DNA of 64,000 nt from positions 1,622,501 to 1,686,500 of the forward strand of contig NZ_CP018187.1 of assembly GCF_009738225.1 (NCBI RefSeq), read 5' to 3'. The notes under the pieces are model-generated. The model was not told where the DNA came from, searched no databases, and saw only the letters and a list, made by a program, of their open reading frames with translations. The DNA comes from Streptococcus salivarius (lineage in GTDB: Bacteria; Bacillota; Bacilli; Lactobacillales; Streptococcaceae). The position numbers and the translations under genes were made by a program. Each line of letters begins with the position of its first letter. Within the stretch, counting starts at the first letter, position 1. Below are positions 52,044 to 61,663 of this stretch, piece by piece.

Positions 52044-53441
52044 TTAAACCAAACCAGTCAAGAGACCTTGCATGAATTCTTCTGAATGGAACTCACCAAT
52101 GTCATCAATTTTCTCACCAAAACCAATTAACTTAACTGGAATATCCAACTCTTGGCGAATGGCTAGAACCACACCACCCTTGGCACTACCGTCCAACTTA
52201 GTCAAGACAAGACCTGTAAGAGGTGTAATTTTTGAAAATTCCTTAGCCTGACTAAGGGCATTTTGACCTGTTGAGGCATCCAAGGCCAAGAGGGTTTCAT
52301 GAGGTGCTTCTGGAACCACACGTTTGATAATACGACCAATCTTTTCAAGCTCTGCCATAAGATTGTCTTTATTTTGCAAACGTCCCGCAGTATCAATCAT
52401 AAGGACGTCGACTCCCTCAGCAAGGGCCTTTTCCATACCGTCAAAGACCACTGAAGCTGGGTCAGCCTTCTCAGCACCAGTCACTACTGGCACATCAACA
52501 CGACGCCCCCACTCAACCAACTGAGCGACAGCTCCCGCACGGAAGGTATCGGCAGCTACCAACATAACTTTTTTGCCTTCTTCTTTGTATTTATGCGCCA
52601 ACTTACCGATAGACGTTGTCTTACCAACACCGTTGACACCAACGAAAAGCATGACTGTCAAACCATCTTGGAAATTAATCTGCTCCTTGTAGACATCATC
52701 CTTCTCGTAGATATCCACAAGTTTTTCGATAATCAAGCGTTGCAAATCCTCAGTCTTTTTGACATTTTCGAGGCGGGCTTCATAGCGCAAATCTTCCGTT
52801 AATTGCGTTGCAACATTAACCCCAACATCGGAAAGAATCAGCATTTCTTCCAATTCTTCGAAGAACTCCTCATCAACACGACGGAAATTCGCAAAGAATT
52901 CATTCAAGCGAGCAGCAAAACCAGTACGCGTCTTCTTGAGGGTACGGTTATATTTTTCTTGTTCTGTTTCAGTTTTTGAAGCCTGAACTTCTTCAGGTTT
53001 TTCCTCAACTTTACGGGTTTGAACAGCTTCAAAAGTGACAGTTTCACCTTTTTCTGCAGCAGCGGCTACTTGAGCCTTCTTAGCATAGTAATCAGCCATG
53101 ACATCCGCAAAGTGGTTATCCACAGCAACTTGACTTTCTTCTGACTCTGAAACGCCTTCTGCTTCGCTTGAAGCCTGATTATCAACAGAACGGTCTTCGT
53201 CAGACACTGCTTCACTTTCTTCTGTCACAGTAGAATCACTAGATTCAACAGATTCTGTGGATGAAATCTCTTCTACTTGAGTCTCTGACTCACTGAGCTG
53301 TTCTGTTTGACTCTCGCTTATCCCTTCACTTGTTGACAAGTCTTGATTATCAAGAGCCTCAGTTTCTGAAATTTCCTGATTTGCTACAGTTTCCTGTGAC
53401 TGTTTTTCCTCTTGTCCAAATAATCGATCAAATAGACCCAT
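52044..53441 (-). CDS. ftsY: Signal recognition particle receptor FtsY
   Basis: A 465-residue SRP GTPase that docks ribosome-nascent chain complexes to the membrane. Residues about 10-150 are a long acidic Glu/Ser/Thr-rich extension. The N domain (about 165-245) is helical. The G domain has VGVNGVGKTTSIGKLA, DTFRAGAVAQL, DTAGRLQNKDNL and LTKLDGSAKGG. AAGGAGAACCAA precedes the ATG. It follows two HAD phosphatase genes by 10 bases. Confidence 0.96.
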   Translation of the reverse strand: MGLFDRLFGQEEKQSQETVANQEISETEALDNQDLSTSEGISESQTEQLSESETQVEEISSTESVESSDSTVTEESEAVSDEDRSVDNQASSEAEGVSESEESQVAVDNHFADVMADYYAKKAQVAAAAEKGETVTFEAVQTRKVEEKPEEVQASKTETEQEKYNRTLKKTRTGFAARLNEFFANFRRVDEEFFEELEEMLILSDVGVNVATQLTEDLRYEARLENVKKTEDLQRLIIEKLVDIYEKDDVYKEQINFQDGLTVMLFVGVNGVGKTTSIGKLAHKYKEEGKKVMLVAADTFRAGAVAQLVEWGRRVDVPVVTGAEKADPASVVFDGMEKALAEGVDVLMIDTAGRLQNKDNLMAELEKIGRIIKRVVPEAPHETLLALDASTGQNALSQAKEFSKITPLTGLVLTKLDGSAKGGVVLAIRQELDIPVKLIGFGEKIDDIGEFHSEEFMQGLLTGLV

Positions 53442-53451
53442 TTGGTTCTCC

Positions 53452-54270
53452 TTATTTCTCTAGAATATATTTGTGGATGGCCTCAGCCACTCCAGATTCC
53501 TCATTAGTTTTTGTCGTTACTGCCTTGGCAACAGCCTTGACCTTAGGAACAGCATTCGCCATAGCCACACCAAGACCAGCCCACTCCAGCATTGTCAAGT
53601 CGTTTTCCTCGTCTCCCATAGCCATGACCTGACTTTTATCCAGAGCAAGGTAATCAGTCAAGAGTCTCAAACCCACAGCCTTATGAACACCTTTAGGCAT
53701 AACCTCTAGGATAATTTCACGAGACTTAAAGACCTCAAACGCTTGGTATAAATGGTCAGGTATTTTTTGAATTTGAGCATCCAAAAACGCTTCCTCACAG
53801 ACCGTAACTACTTTATTATAGACGATATTTTCAGGAATGTCATCAATACTCTCCACATCAACGAAGGTCAAGGTAGGATTAGCCTGACGATAGAGAGAAT
53901 GATTGCCTTTACTTGGCACACCATAGACAATGCCATCACTGATAACATCCATCGGGAGCCCCAGAGGCTCAAAAACAGCATAAATCTTCTTTAAATCTTC
54001 TCGACTCATCTCTTTCTTTATGAGGATATCGCCGTTATTACGCTGAACCAAGCCACCATTGAAGGTCACACTATAGTGCTTATCGTCTAACAAGCCCAAA
54101 TCTTCCAAGATATGAGTAATAGCTGGCAGAGGACGACCAGTCGTAATGACCACATGAACCCCCTTAGCTTCTGCCACCTTAAGAGCAGCTCTATTTTCAG
54201 CTGTTACTTGCTTATCCTTAGTAAAGAGGGTCCCATCTAGGTCCAAGGCCAACAATTTAATCTCAGACAT
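53452..54270 (-). CDS. Cof-type HAD-IIB family phosphatase
   Basis: A 272-residue HAD hydrolase with nucleophile motif I LALDLDGTLFTKD (residues 7-19), motif II ITTGRP, Lys of motif III in the cap-core joint, and motif IV AMGDEENDLTMLEWAG. The type IIB cap lies between residues about 85 and 190. These enzymes dephosphorylate sugar phosphates or cofactors such as pyridoxal phosphate; the substrate is not deducible here. It overlaps the upstream HAD gene by 8 bases and precedes ftsY. Confidence 0.9.
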   Translation of the reverse strand: MSEIKLLALDLDGTLFTKDKQVTAENRAALKVAEAKGVHVVITTGRPLPAITHILEDLGLLDDKHYSVTFNGGLVQRNNGDILIKKEMSREDLKKIYAVFEPLGLPMDVISDGIVYGVPSKGNHSLYRQANPTLTFVDVESIDDIPENIVYNKVVTVCEEAFLDAQIQKIPDHLYQAFEVFKSREIILEVMPKGVHKAVGLRLLTDYLALDKSQVMAMGDEENDLTMLEWAGLGVAMANAVPKVKAVAKAVTTKTNEESGVAEAIHKYILEK

Positions 54271-55057
54271 CCGAACCTACCAATCCTTCCATGAAATCAA
54301 AGACTGCACCATCTTTATGGTGACCAATCACTTCGTCAGCTACTGCCTTAATCTCATCGCGGGCATTTTCCGTAGCAACCGCATGCCCAGCAAAGGTCAA
54401 CATCTCCATATCATTGAGATTATCACCAAAGGCTACAACATCTGAAGCTTGACGCCCCAACTCTTGACAAAGATGGTAAAGACCAAAGCCCTTGTCCACA
54501 CCTTTAAGGATAATATCCATAGAATCAAAGCCAGTTGTCACAGCTGTCATATCCTCAAAAATCGTGTTGAGGTAGTCACCACGTTCCATAATGGTATCCC
54601 CTTGGAACTTAGCAGTTACCTTGAAAATATCATCTGTGACCGCTTCAAGGTCTGTTACCATGACATTTTCATAGTAACGTTCCATGGCCTTAAGATAGGC
54701 TGGATCTGCATCGTTTGGTGCATAGGCACCTCGACGTCCAGACAAGAGAACCCCTTCACAAGTTGGCAAGGCTAAAGTCGTGTCTGCAATTTCTAAATAA
54801 TCTTTAGGTTCTAGCTTGGACTCAAACAGGACTTCGCCCTTGTACTGAACCAAGGCCCCATTCTCCGCAATAATAGCAATGCGGTCCACAAAACCATCAA
54901 AAAGCTCCTCCAAGGCCAAGAGAGCTCGGCCAGAAGCTACGGTAAAAACGTAATCTTTAGCTTCACAAGCATCCAAAAGGTTATCCAAACGTGCTTTGTC
55001 ATAGGCACCAAGATGGTCTAGAAAGGTACCATCCATATCTGTTGCTAAAATTTTCAA
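54263..55057 (-). CDS. HAD-IIB family phosphatase
   Basis: A 264-residue HAD hydrolase: motif I ILATDMDGTFLDH (residues 3-15), motif II TVASGRALLAL, motif IV AFGDNLNDMEMLTFAGHAVA. It is a paralogue of the next gene, with which it overlaps. Start of the HAD-HAD-ftsY operon, with extended -10 TGGTACAAT (55093-55098) upstream and GAAGGGAGA as RBS. Substrate unknown. Confidence 0.9.
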   Translation of the reverse strand: MKILATDMDGTFLDHLGAYDKARLDNLLDACEAKDYVFTVASGRALLALEELFDGFVDRIAIIAENGALVQYKGEVLFESKLEPKDYLEIADTTLALPTCEGVLLSGRRGAYAPNDADPAYLKAMERYYENVMVTDLEAVTDDIFKVTAKFQGDTIMERGDYLNTIFEDMTAVTTGFDSMDIILKGVDKGFGLYHLCQELGRQASDVVAFGDNLNDMEMLTFAGHAVATENARDEIKAVADEVIGHHKDGAVFDFMEGLVGSDV

Positions 55058-55180
55058 AATAATCTCCCTTCAGGTCGAATATACTTGCCCCTATTGTACC
55101 AAAAATAGGAATATAAGTTTGGGAAAAGCCAGAGAAATTAGAGAAAATATGGAATTTTACTTGCAAATTCAGTATTTTAG

Positions 55181-55209
55181 TTGTATCATTATGGTAGTAC
55201 AAAAATAAT
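55181..55209 (+). promoter_or_regulatory. Promoter and possible autoregulatory operator of the GntR-ABC operon
   Basis: TTGTAT (55181-55186), 17-base spacer, AATAAT (55204-55209). The interval TTGTA-N12-TACAA (55181-55202) is an inverted repeat, the form of a GntR/YtrA-type operator, and covers the -35 and spacer. Confidence 0.5.
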
Positions 55210-55238
55210 ACTGTTATACTTTTAGAAAGGAGTCTCTT

Positions 55239-55616
55239 ATGGCTTGGACATTTGATGAAAAATCGCCAATTTATCTCCAAATCGCCTATCGCGTCAAACT
55301 GAAGATAGCTTCCAAGGAATTGAGTATGGGACAACAACTCCTACCTGTTAGGGAATTTGCTCAGGAAGCCGGGGTCAATCCCAACACCGTACAAAGAGCC
55401 TTCCAAGAACTTGAAAAAGAGGGGTTGGTCTACTCTGCCCGTACCTCTGGTCGCTTTGTTACCGAAGATGAAAAACTAATTGATCAAAAACGACACGAGA
55501 TTGCCCAAAGTCTCATGAAAAACTTTGTCACTGAGATGACAGCCATTGGTTTTAGCTCACCTGAAATCAAATCTATCATCACTGACTACATCGAACAAAC
55601 AGGAAAGGACTTATAG
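55239..55616 (+). CDS. GntR-family (YtrA subfamily) transcriptional regulator
   Basis: A 125-residue regulator with the short winged helix-turn-helix of the YtrA branch: YLQIAYRVKLKIASKEL, LLPVREFAQEAGVNPNTVQR (recognition helix), FQELEKEGLVYSARTSGRFV. The C-terminal part (about 75-125) is a small helical dimerisation segment rather than a ligand-binding domain. AAAGGAGTCTCTT precedes the ATG. YtrA-type regulators usually repress the ABC transporter operon they head, and release follows envelope stress; here the transporter follows directly. Confidence 0.92.
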   Translation: MAWTFDEKSPIYLQIAYRVKLKIASKELSMGQQLLPVREFAQEAGVNPNTVQRAFQELEKEGLVYSARTSGRFVTEDEKLIDQKRHEIAQSLMKNFVTEMTAIGFSSPEIKSIITDYIEQTGKDL

Positions 55617-55620
55617 ACCG

Positions 55621-56319
55621 ATGACTGATATTGTAACTCTAACAAATCTCACCAAGACCTATAATGGTATTCCAGCCCTTAGAGATGTGACCATGTCCAT
55701 CCCTTCTGGTAAAATCATTGGTCTCTTAGGACCAAACGGTAGTGGTAAAACAACCCTAATCAAAATTTTGAACGGCCTCCTTCAACCGACTTCAGGTTTA
55801 GCAACTATTAATGGATTTCAGCCATCACCTATCACAAAGGCACAAGTGGCTTATTTGCCTGACACAACCTATTTAGATGAAAGTAAGACAATACAGTACT
55901 ACTTGGATTTCTTCCAAGATTTCTATGCTGACTTCCGTTATCCTCTTGCCTTGCAACACTTGCAGGATTTAAAGCTCCAGCCTGATTTGCGCCTTAAGGA
56001 CCTCTCAAAAGGTAACAAAGAAAAAGTTCAGTTGATTTTGGTTATGAGTCGTGAAGCTAAACTCTATCTCCTCGATGAACCTATCGGTGGAGTCGATCCT
56101 GCGTCACGTGACTACATTCTTAAAACCATCATCAACCAATACTCTGAAGATGCTTCTGTTATCATTTCAACCCATTTGATTTCAGATATTGAATCCGTCC
56201 TAGATGAAGTTGTCTTCTTAAAATACGGTCAGATTGAACTTCAGGGTGATGCTGATAATATCCGTCAAGCCCATGGCAAATCTATCGACAAACTCTTTAG
56301 AGAGATGTTCCACAACTAG
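55621..56319 (+). CDS. ABC transporter ATP-binding protein
   Basis: A 232-residue ATPase with Walker A LLGPNGSGKTTLIKI, signature LSKGNKEKVQL, Walker B LYLLDEPIGGVDP and H-loop ISTHLI. The start ATG at 55621 begins MTDIVTLTNLTK; a longer frame into the regulator gene is less likely. It is four bases after the GntR stop. It pairs with the permease that follows as an ABC-2-type exporter, perhaps for an antimicrobial or lipid; the substrate is unknown. Confidence 0.92.
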   Translation: MTDIVTLTNLTKTYNGIPALRDVTMSIPSGKIIGLLGPNGSGKTTLIKILNGLLQPTSGLATINGFQPSPITKAQVAYLPDTTYLDESKTIQYYLDFFQDFYADFRYPLALQHLQDLKLQPDLRLKDLSKGNKEKVQLILVMSREAKLYLLDEPIGGVDPASRDYILKTIINQYSEDASVIISTHLISDIESVLDEVVFLKYGQIELQGDADNIRQAHGKSIDKLFREMFHN

Positions 56320-56330
56320 GAGGTATGAGC

Positions 56331-57116
56331 ATGTTTTGGAAATTAGTTAAATATGAATTACAATCGGTCCGTAAATGGTATCTTGGCATCTATGGTATTG
56401 CCATCCTACTCTCTATCCCCTTGGGTTTAATGCTTCGAAAATCTATTTTTGTAACTGAACAGAGCCATCAAGAACCTAGTCTACTCTTCTTTGCTTTCTT
56501 CACACTGATGGTTTTTGCTACCATTATCGTATGGGGAACCATTTATATAGCGACAATAGTCCTCATTGTCAGACGCTTTGCAAAGACTGTCTTTGGGAGA
56601 GAAGGTTATCTAACCAATACGCTCCCAGTTTCTGCTCACCAATTAATCTTGTCTAAACTCTTGGTAGCCTTTATTTTAGATATCATTTCATCACTCGTTA
56701 TACTCCTTTCGATTGGAATTATAGCTGCTTTCTGCCTTGATATGAAAGATATCCTACTAGCTACCAGCTACTTTGGCCAGATCCTAAAAGAGATAGGCGC
56801 TTTTTACCTCTTCATCCCTTCTACAATCTTGTCAATGATTGCTGGTATCCTTTTCTATTACCTCTGTATTAGTATCGGAAATCTCTTCAACACTAACAAA
56901 GTTCTTATGGGATTTGTCGCCTTTTTCGCCATTCAGGCTATCCTATTCTTTATTGGTTTCTTCTTTGGACTCGGTGCAGCCTTGACCGGAGATGCAACAT
57001 ATACTGCAATTAATAACTCGTCATATATCATTAGTCTAGTTCAGTCTCTCATTCTCATCGCAGCAAGTTACTTTGGTACCTACTATATCATGACCAAACG
57101 CTTAAATTTAGACTAA
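56331..57116 (+). CDS. ABC-2-type transporter permease
   Basis: A 261-residue membrane protein with six predicted helices, beginning MFWKLVKYELQSVRKWY and ending TKRLNLD. Strongly hydrophobic blocks are near residues 18-35, 50-75, 105-135, 145-175, 185-215 and 232-252. The ATG at 56331 is chosen because AGGAGG lies seven bases before it; an ATG at 56325 is too close. Partner of the ATPase upstream; a strong terminator follows. Confidence 0.85.
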   Translation: MFWKLVKYELQSVRKWYLGIYGIAILLSIPLGLMLRKSIFVTEQSHQEPSLLFFAFFTLMVFATIIVWGTIYIATIVLIVRRFAKTVFGREGYLTNTLPVSAHQLILSKLLVAFILDIISSLVILLSIGIIAAFCLDMKDILLATSYFGQILKEIGAFYLFIPSTILSMIAGILFYYLCISIGNLFNTNKVLMGFVAFFAIQAILFFIGFFFGLGAALTGDATYTAINNSSYIISLVQSLILIAASYFGTYYIMTKRLNLD

Positions 57117-57124
57117 AGAAAAAC

Positions 57125-57153
57125 CGTGTTCCTTCTGGAACACGATTTTTTTT
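57125..57153. terminator. Bidirectional terminator after the permease and amiF
   Basis: Perfect CGTGTTCC (57125-57132) / GGAACACG (57137-57144) with TTCT loop, eight T on the plus strand and a T-rich run on the minus strand. Confidence 0.9.
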
Positions 57154-57166
57154 GCATTGAAAAGAC

Positions 57167-58096
57167 TTATTTACTTTGTTCTTTACGATAAGTCTCGATT
57201 TCGGCCTTGTTACCCCAAACGAAGTGTCCTGGACGTACTTCAACCATTTCTGGTTTATCGACAGAATAGTCGTGTTGGTTTGGATTATAAACCTTCAAGA
57301 CTTTCTTACGTTCCAAGATTGGGTCTGGAATAGGAACAGCAGACAAGAGTGACTTGGTGTAAGGGTGGATAGGATTGTTGTAGAGTTCTTCTGTCTCAGC
57401 AACTTCCACGATTGTCCCCTTGTAAATAACAGCGATACGGTCAGAAATGAAACGGACCACTGACAAGTCGTGAGCGATAAAGAGATAGGTCAATCCCAAC
57501 TCTTTTTGGAATTTCTTAAGCAAGTTCAAAACTTGGGCACGAACTGACACGTCAAGGGCTGAGATGGGTTCGTCAGCGATAACCAAGTCAGGTTGCATGA
57601 CCAAGGAACGTGCAATCCCAATACGTTGACGTTGTCCCCCAGAAAATTCGTGAGGGTAACGTGTCAAGTGCTCCTCAAGAAGTCCCACTTCTTTGATGAT
57701 TTTCTTGATTTTAGCTTTACGATCTTCCTCATCCTTATAGAGATGGAAGTTATGCAAGCCCTCGGACAAGATATAATCGACTGTTGCACGTTCATTCAAA
57801 CTAGCCGCAGGGTCTTGGAAAATCATCTGGATACGACGGATAAGGTCGTTTTTCTCAGAGTGAGACAAGTGTCCATTGATTTTCTTACCGTCAAAAATAA
57901 TCTCACCATTACTTGTATCATTTAGACCAATAATGGCACGCCCGATAGTGGTTTTACCACTACCAGACTCACCAACGAGGGAAAAGGTTTCACCCTTGTT
58001 GATGAAAAAATTAGCATTGTGGACAGCAACGAATTTCTTGCTTCCTTCACCGAAGGAAATCTCCACATCTTTTACTTCAACTAACTTCTCAGGCAT
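57167..58096 (-). CDS. amiF: Oligopeptide ABC transporter ATPase AmiF
   Basis: A 309-residue ATPase of the OppF type: Walker [16 protein letters not shown], signature [15 protein letters not shown], Walker [15 protein letters not shown], and the OppF C-terminal motif [16 protein letters not shown]. The start at 58096 ([10 protein letters not shown]) has GAGGAGG at good spacing; an ATG 15 bases upstream would place that RBS inside the gene. It overlaps amiE by 8 bases. Energises peptide import with AmiE. Confidence 0.94.
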   Translation of the reverse strand: MPEKLVEVKDVEISFGEGSKKFVAVHNANFFINKGETFSLVGESGSGKTTIGRAIIGLNDTSNGEIIFDGKKINGHLSHSEKNDLIRRIQMIFQDPAASLNERATVDYILSEGLHNFHLYKDEEDRKAKIKKIIKEVGLLEEHLTRYPHEFSGGQRQRIGIARSLVMQPDLVIADEPISALDVSVRAQVLNLLKKFQKELGLTYLFIAHDLSVVRFISDRIAVIYKGTIVEVAETEELYNNPIHPYTKSLLSAVPIPDPILERKKVLKVYNPNQHDYSVDKPEMVEVRPGHFVWGNKAEIETYRKEQSK

Positions 58097-59174
58097 TGCC
58101 TTCCTCCTCATCTCCTAAATGTGCAAATCCCATATTAGCACGGATTTTTTCATGTAGATTTTGGATAACCGCAGGTTTTTCAACTTTTGGTGCATCCTCA
58201 TGTAAGAGCCAGGTCTTAGCCCAGTGAGTATCTGAAACTTGGAATTGTGGTGCTTTTTCCTCGAAGTCAATCTGCATAGCATAGTCTGAACGCAAGGCAA
58301 AGGCATCCCCAACAACCGGTGTATAAAGTGATGGTGGTGTCCCTGGAATTGAGAAAAGCTCACCCTTATCATCGGCCAACTGTGGCAAGCTTGAAAGCAA
58401 GCTCCACGTGTATGGATGACAAGGCTCATAGAAAATTTCCTCAACAGTTGCGTATTCAATGATTTCACCAGCATACATAACAGCAACCTTATCAGCGATA
58501 CTTGCTACCACACCAAGGTCATGGGTAATGAAAATCACTGAGAAACCGTACTCCTCTTTGAGTGATTTCAAGAGGTCGATGATTTGAGCTTGAATGGTCA
58601 CATCAAGGGCAGTTGTTGGTTCGTCACAGATAAGGACATCTGGATGACAAGCCAAGGCAATGGCAATAACGATACGTTGACGCATCCCACCAGAGTATTG
58701 GAAAGGATACTCATTGAAACGTTTTTCAGCATCAGGAATACCAACCTTGTCCATGTAATCAATGGCCATTTTTTTAGCTTCTTTGGCTGATTTTCCTTGG
58801 TGTTTGACAATGACTTCAACAATTTGGCTACCGATAGTCTTAATTGGGTCAAGACTGGTCATAGGATCTTGGAAGATAGTCGCAATCTTAGCCCCACGAA
58901 TAGATGCCCAATCTTGGTGACTCTTAAGCTTAGTCAAATCTTGACCGCGATAATCAATCGAACCACTAGCGACACGACCATTATCTTCAAGCATCCCTGT
59001 GAAAGTCTTAGTCAAAACTGATTTACCTGAACCAGACTCACCAACCAAGGCTAAAACTTCACCTTCAACCAAATCAAGGGAAACTCCTCGAATGGCTGTC
59101 AAAACACGGTCACGAACGTCAAATTCCACGACGATATCGCGAGCCGATAATATTACATTTTTATTTTCTGTCAT
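58089..59174 (-). CDS. amiE: Oligopeptide ABC transporter ATPase AmiE
   Basis: A 361-residue OppD-type ATPase: Walker [16 protein letters not shown], signature [15 protein letters not shown], Walker [28 protein letters not shown] in the C-terminal substrate-domain region. Full family length. It is nine bases after amiD and overlaps amiF. Confidence 0.95.
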   Translation of the reverse strand: MTENKNVILSARDIVVEFDVRDRVLTAIRGVSLDLVEGEVLALVGESGSGKSVLTKTFTGMLEDNGRVASGSIDYRGQDLTKLKSHQDWASIRGAKIATIFQDPMTSLDPIKTIGSQIVEVIVKHQGKSAKEAKKMAIDYMDKVGIPDAEKRFNEYPFQYSGGMRQRIVIAIALACHPDVLICDEPTTALDVTIQAQIIDLLKSLKEEYGFSVIFITHDLGVVASIADKVAVMYAGEIIEYATVEEIFYEPCHPYTWSLLSSLPQLADDKGELFSIPGTPPSLYTPVVGDAFALRSDYAMQIDFEEKAPQFQVSDTHWAKTWLLHEDAPKVEKPAVIQNLHEKIRANMGFAHLGDEEEGNA

Positions 59175-59183
59175 ATTGGACTC

Positions 59184-60110
59184 CTATCTATGCGTACGTG
59201 GGTCGCTGGCATCCGCCAAGTTTTGACCGACAATAAAGAGAGCAAGGGAAACGAGGATCAAGGTAGTCAATGGAATCCAGAAGAGATAAGCATTGACTGT
59301 AACGTTCTGTGCATAGTCTGAAATCAAACGACCAAGACTAGGCGTCGTAACAGGAAGCCCTAAACCAAAGTATGAAAGGAAGGCTTCGTAAGAGATAAAT
59401 CCTGGCAAGAGCTGACTAGCCATAGTTACGATAACTGATACTAGTTGTGGCATGATGTTTTTAACCACAATCTTAGGAGTTGGTGTTCCCAGTGTACGAG
59501 AAGCCAAGTTATACTCCAAATCACGGTAACGCATGATTTGAATACGGATAGTATAGGCAATACCAATCCACCCTGTAACAGTCATGGCAAAGATCATATT
59601 CCAGAAACCAGCACCCAATGAGTAAGTCAAGACGATAACTACAAGGAGGGCAGGAATATTTGAGATGATGTTGTAGATTTCCATCATAATCATATCGAAG
59701 GTCTTAGAAATCCCCCAAACAGCACCTACAAGCACACCAATAACAACGTTAAGGAAGGTAGCGATAACAGCAATAAGGATAGAATTACGAGCTCCAAACC
59801 AAACACTATCGAAGAGGGATTTCCCGTTACTATCTGTACCAAACCAATACTGGCCATTAGGATGCACATAACGTACACTAAAGTCATTAACCTTAGACAC
59901 ATCATTAAAGTCAAATTTTGAAAACATCGGGTAGATAAAACTCATCAAAATGATAGTAATCAAGATTCCCAACATGACAGTTGTTGACTTTTTCTTGAAG
60001 AACTGACGCATCACCGATTTCCAGTAAGAATAGGCTGGTGCATCAATTGTTTCAGAGGCAAAATCATCGCGCTTTACAAATTGGAACTTACTTTTATCAA
60101 TTGAAGCCAT
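59184..60110 (-). CDS. amiD: Oligopeptide ABC transporter permease AmiD
   Basis: A 308-residue permease with an N-terminal cytoplasmic segment, six membrane helices, and the EAA loop ([20 protein letters not shown]) near residue 205 that contacts the ATPases. Its ATG shares one base with the amiC stop (TAATG). Forms the channel with AmiC. Confidence 0.94.
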   Translation of the reverse strand: MASIDKSKFQFVKRDDFASETIDAPAYSYWKSVMRQFFKKKSTTVMLGILITIILMSFIYPMFSKFDFNDVSKVNDFSVRYVHPNGQYWFGTDSNGKSLFDSVWFGARNSILIAVIATFLNVVIGVLVGAVWGISKTFDMIMMEIYNIISNIPALLVVIVLTYSLGAGFWNMIFAMTVTGWIGIAYTIRIQIMRYRDLEYNLASRTLGTPTPKIVVKNIMPQLVSVIVTMASQLLPGFISYEAFLSYFGLGLPVTTPSLGRLISDYAQNVTVNAYLFWIPLTTLILVSLALFIVGQNLADASDPRTHR

Positions 60111-61603
60111 TATTTACCTCCTTTAGATGTCAATTTGATACGTGGGTCAATTATAGTCATAAGAATATCACCCACAAGCAATGAGAAGATGGTGAGGGCT
60201 GTGAAAATAAATACAAGACCCACAACCATAGCGTTATTTGAAGCACGAACAGAGTCAATCAACATTTTACCCATACCAGGGAAGGCGAAGATCGTTTCTG
60301 TCAAGGTTGCCCCTGTGATAACACTAACGATAGAAGCTGGAATCCCTGAAACCAAGGAAACCATAGCATTTTTGAAAATGTGTTTATTCGAAATTTCTTG
60401 TTCTGACAACCCTTTGGCACGTGCAAAACGAACGAAGTCTTGTGATTGCAAGTCAATCATGTAACGACGAATCCAAATCGCAAGACCCGGTGTTGACAAG
60501 AGACCGAGAATAACAGATGGCAAGACGTATGAACGCCAATCACCCGCACCCAAGATAGGGAAGGAATCTGGAAGACCAATCTCAGAACCAATCAAACGAA
60601 TGATATAAACCAAGGCGATGGTTGGTAGTGAAAGCAAGAAAGTCAAGACACCTGTTGATACACTATCAAAGAGGGTATTTTTAAAGCGTGCCATGTATGA
60701 TCCCAATGGAATTGCCAAAGCATAAGACAAGACCAAACCAATCAAACCTGCAATGGCAGAACTTGTCACCATTGATGGGTATTGGTAGCGACTCTTGGTC
60801 GCTGTGTATGGGTCATTTCCATAGTAAGAACGATCTCTAGCATCAGCCTGACTTGGTGATTTATAAGTACGAGAGTAGATATCTACTGAAGATATTCTCT
60901 TACCAGTAGGGAAGTTGACCTCTGAGCTTTGCGTTTGTCCTTGACCTTGGGTAATAACATCAAGAACACCTTGCTCAGCATAAGTTGGGTATGACGTTCC
61001 AAGATTCATCTTCACAAAGTTTTGGTGAACAAATGGGAACTGACTGTTAAAGTAAAGCAAATATTTGTGCTTAGTCCCTGAACCAACAACTGACCAACCA
61101 ATAGCTGGGTCATTTTCAATACGGATGTAACGCTTCAAGTTTGGATTCGTTTTATCTTTAACCCATCCAGTATTGTCAAATTCAAAGAGGTGTGTGTAGA
61201 ATTCAAACACACGTTCAAGCACTGGCACATCACGTGTCGCATAGAATTGTTTACTTTGCTTAAACTGATGCAAACGCCAGCCATGACCCAAACTATCCAC
61301 ATATTTTTGGTAGATAGCCTTATTGGCTTTTGTTGGCTTAGTTGTTACCGACTTATCAAGTGTGCTGGCTTTCTCCTGTAACTCCTTGGTGTCATAGTAA
61401 TCAATGTACCCCATACGTTCAAAGATTGTATTTTCATAGTTTGTCTTAGAATCAGCTGTCTTAGCAATCTTGTTGTAGTTAGGGTCCTGTCTGAAAATCA
61501 GACGCCTCGGCACCATGGTATAGATAATCGTGTAGGTCAAGGCCGTCACGACAAATATTGACAATAGAGAACGGAGGGTTCTCAATAAAATATATTTTTT
61601 CAT
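60110..61603 (-). CDS. amiC: Oligopeptide ABC transporter permease AmiC
   Basis: A 497-residue permease, long for an OppB protein because about 230 residues (40-270) outside the membrane separate helix 1 from the remaining helices; this long form is the streptococcal AmiC. The EAA loop is [18 protein letters not shown] near 395. Preceded by a weak AAGGAAGAGAC RBS, after a hairpin that partly separates it from amiA. Confidence 0.95.
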   Translation of the reverse strand: MKKYILLRTLRSLLSIFVVTALTYTIIYTMVPRRLIFRQDPNYNKIAKTADSKTNYENTIFERMGYIDYYDTKELQEKASTLDKSVTTKPTKANKAIYQKYVDSLGHGWRLHQFKQSKQFYATRDVPVLERVFEFYTHLFEFDNTGWVKDKTNPNLKRYIRIENDPAIGWSVVGSGTKHKYLLYFNSQFPFVHQNFVKMNLGTSYPTYAEQGVLDVITQGQGQTQSSEVNFPTGKRISSVDIYSRTYKSPSQADARDRSYYGNDPYTATKSRYQYPSMVTSSAIAGLIGLVLSYALAIPLGSYMARFKNTLFDSVSTGVLTFLLSLPTIALVYIIRLIGSEIGLPDSFPILGAGDWRSYVLPSVILGLLSTPGLAIWIRRYMIDLQSQDFVRFARAKGLSEQEISNKHIFKNAMVSLVSGIPASIVSVITGATLTETIFAFPGMGKMLIDSVRASNNAMVVGLVFIFTALTIFSLLVGDILMTIIDPRIKLTSKGGK

Positions 61604-61619
61604 GTCTCTTCCTTTAATT

Positions 61620-61653
61620 CCAAAAGAACTTTCCCAATCTAATGAGAAAGTTC
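61620..61653 (-). terminator. Intercistronic hairpin between amiA and amiC (partial terminator)
   Basis: GAACTTTC (61627-61634) / GAAAGTTC (61645-61652) stem with only four T on the minus strand (TTTTGG). Such readthrough terminators let the binding protein be made in excess over the membrane subunits. Confidence 0.6.
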
Positions 61654-61663
61654 CATCGTCCTT

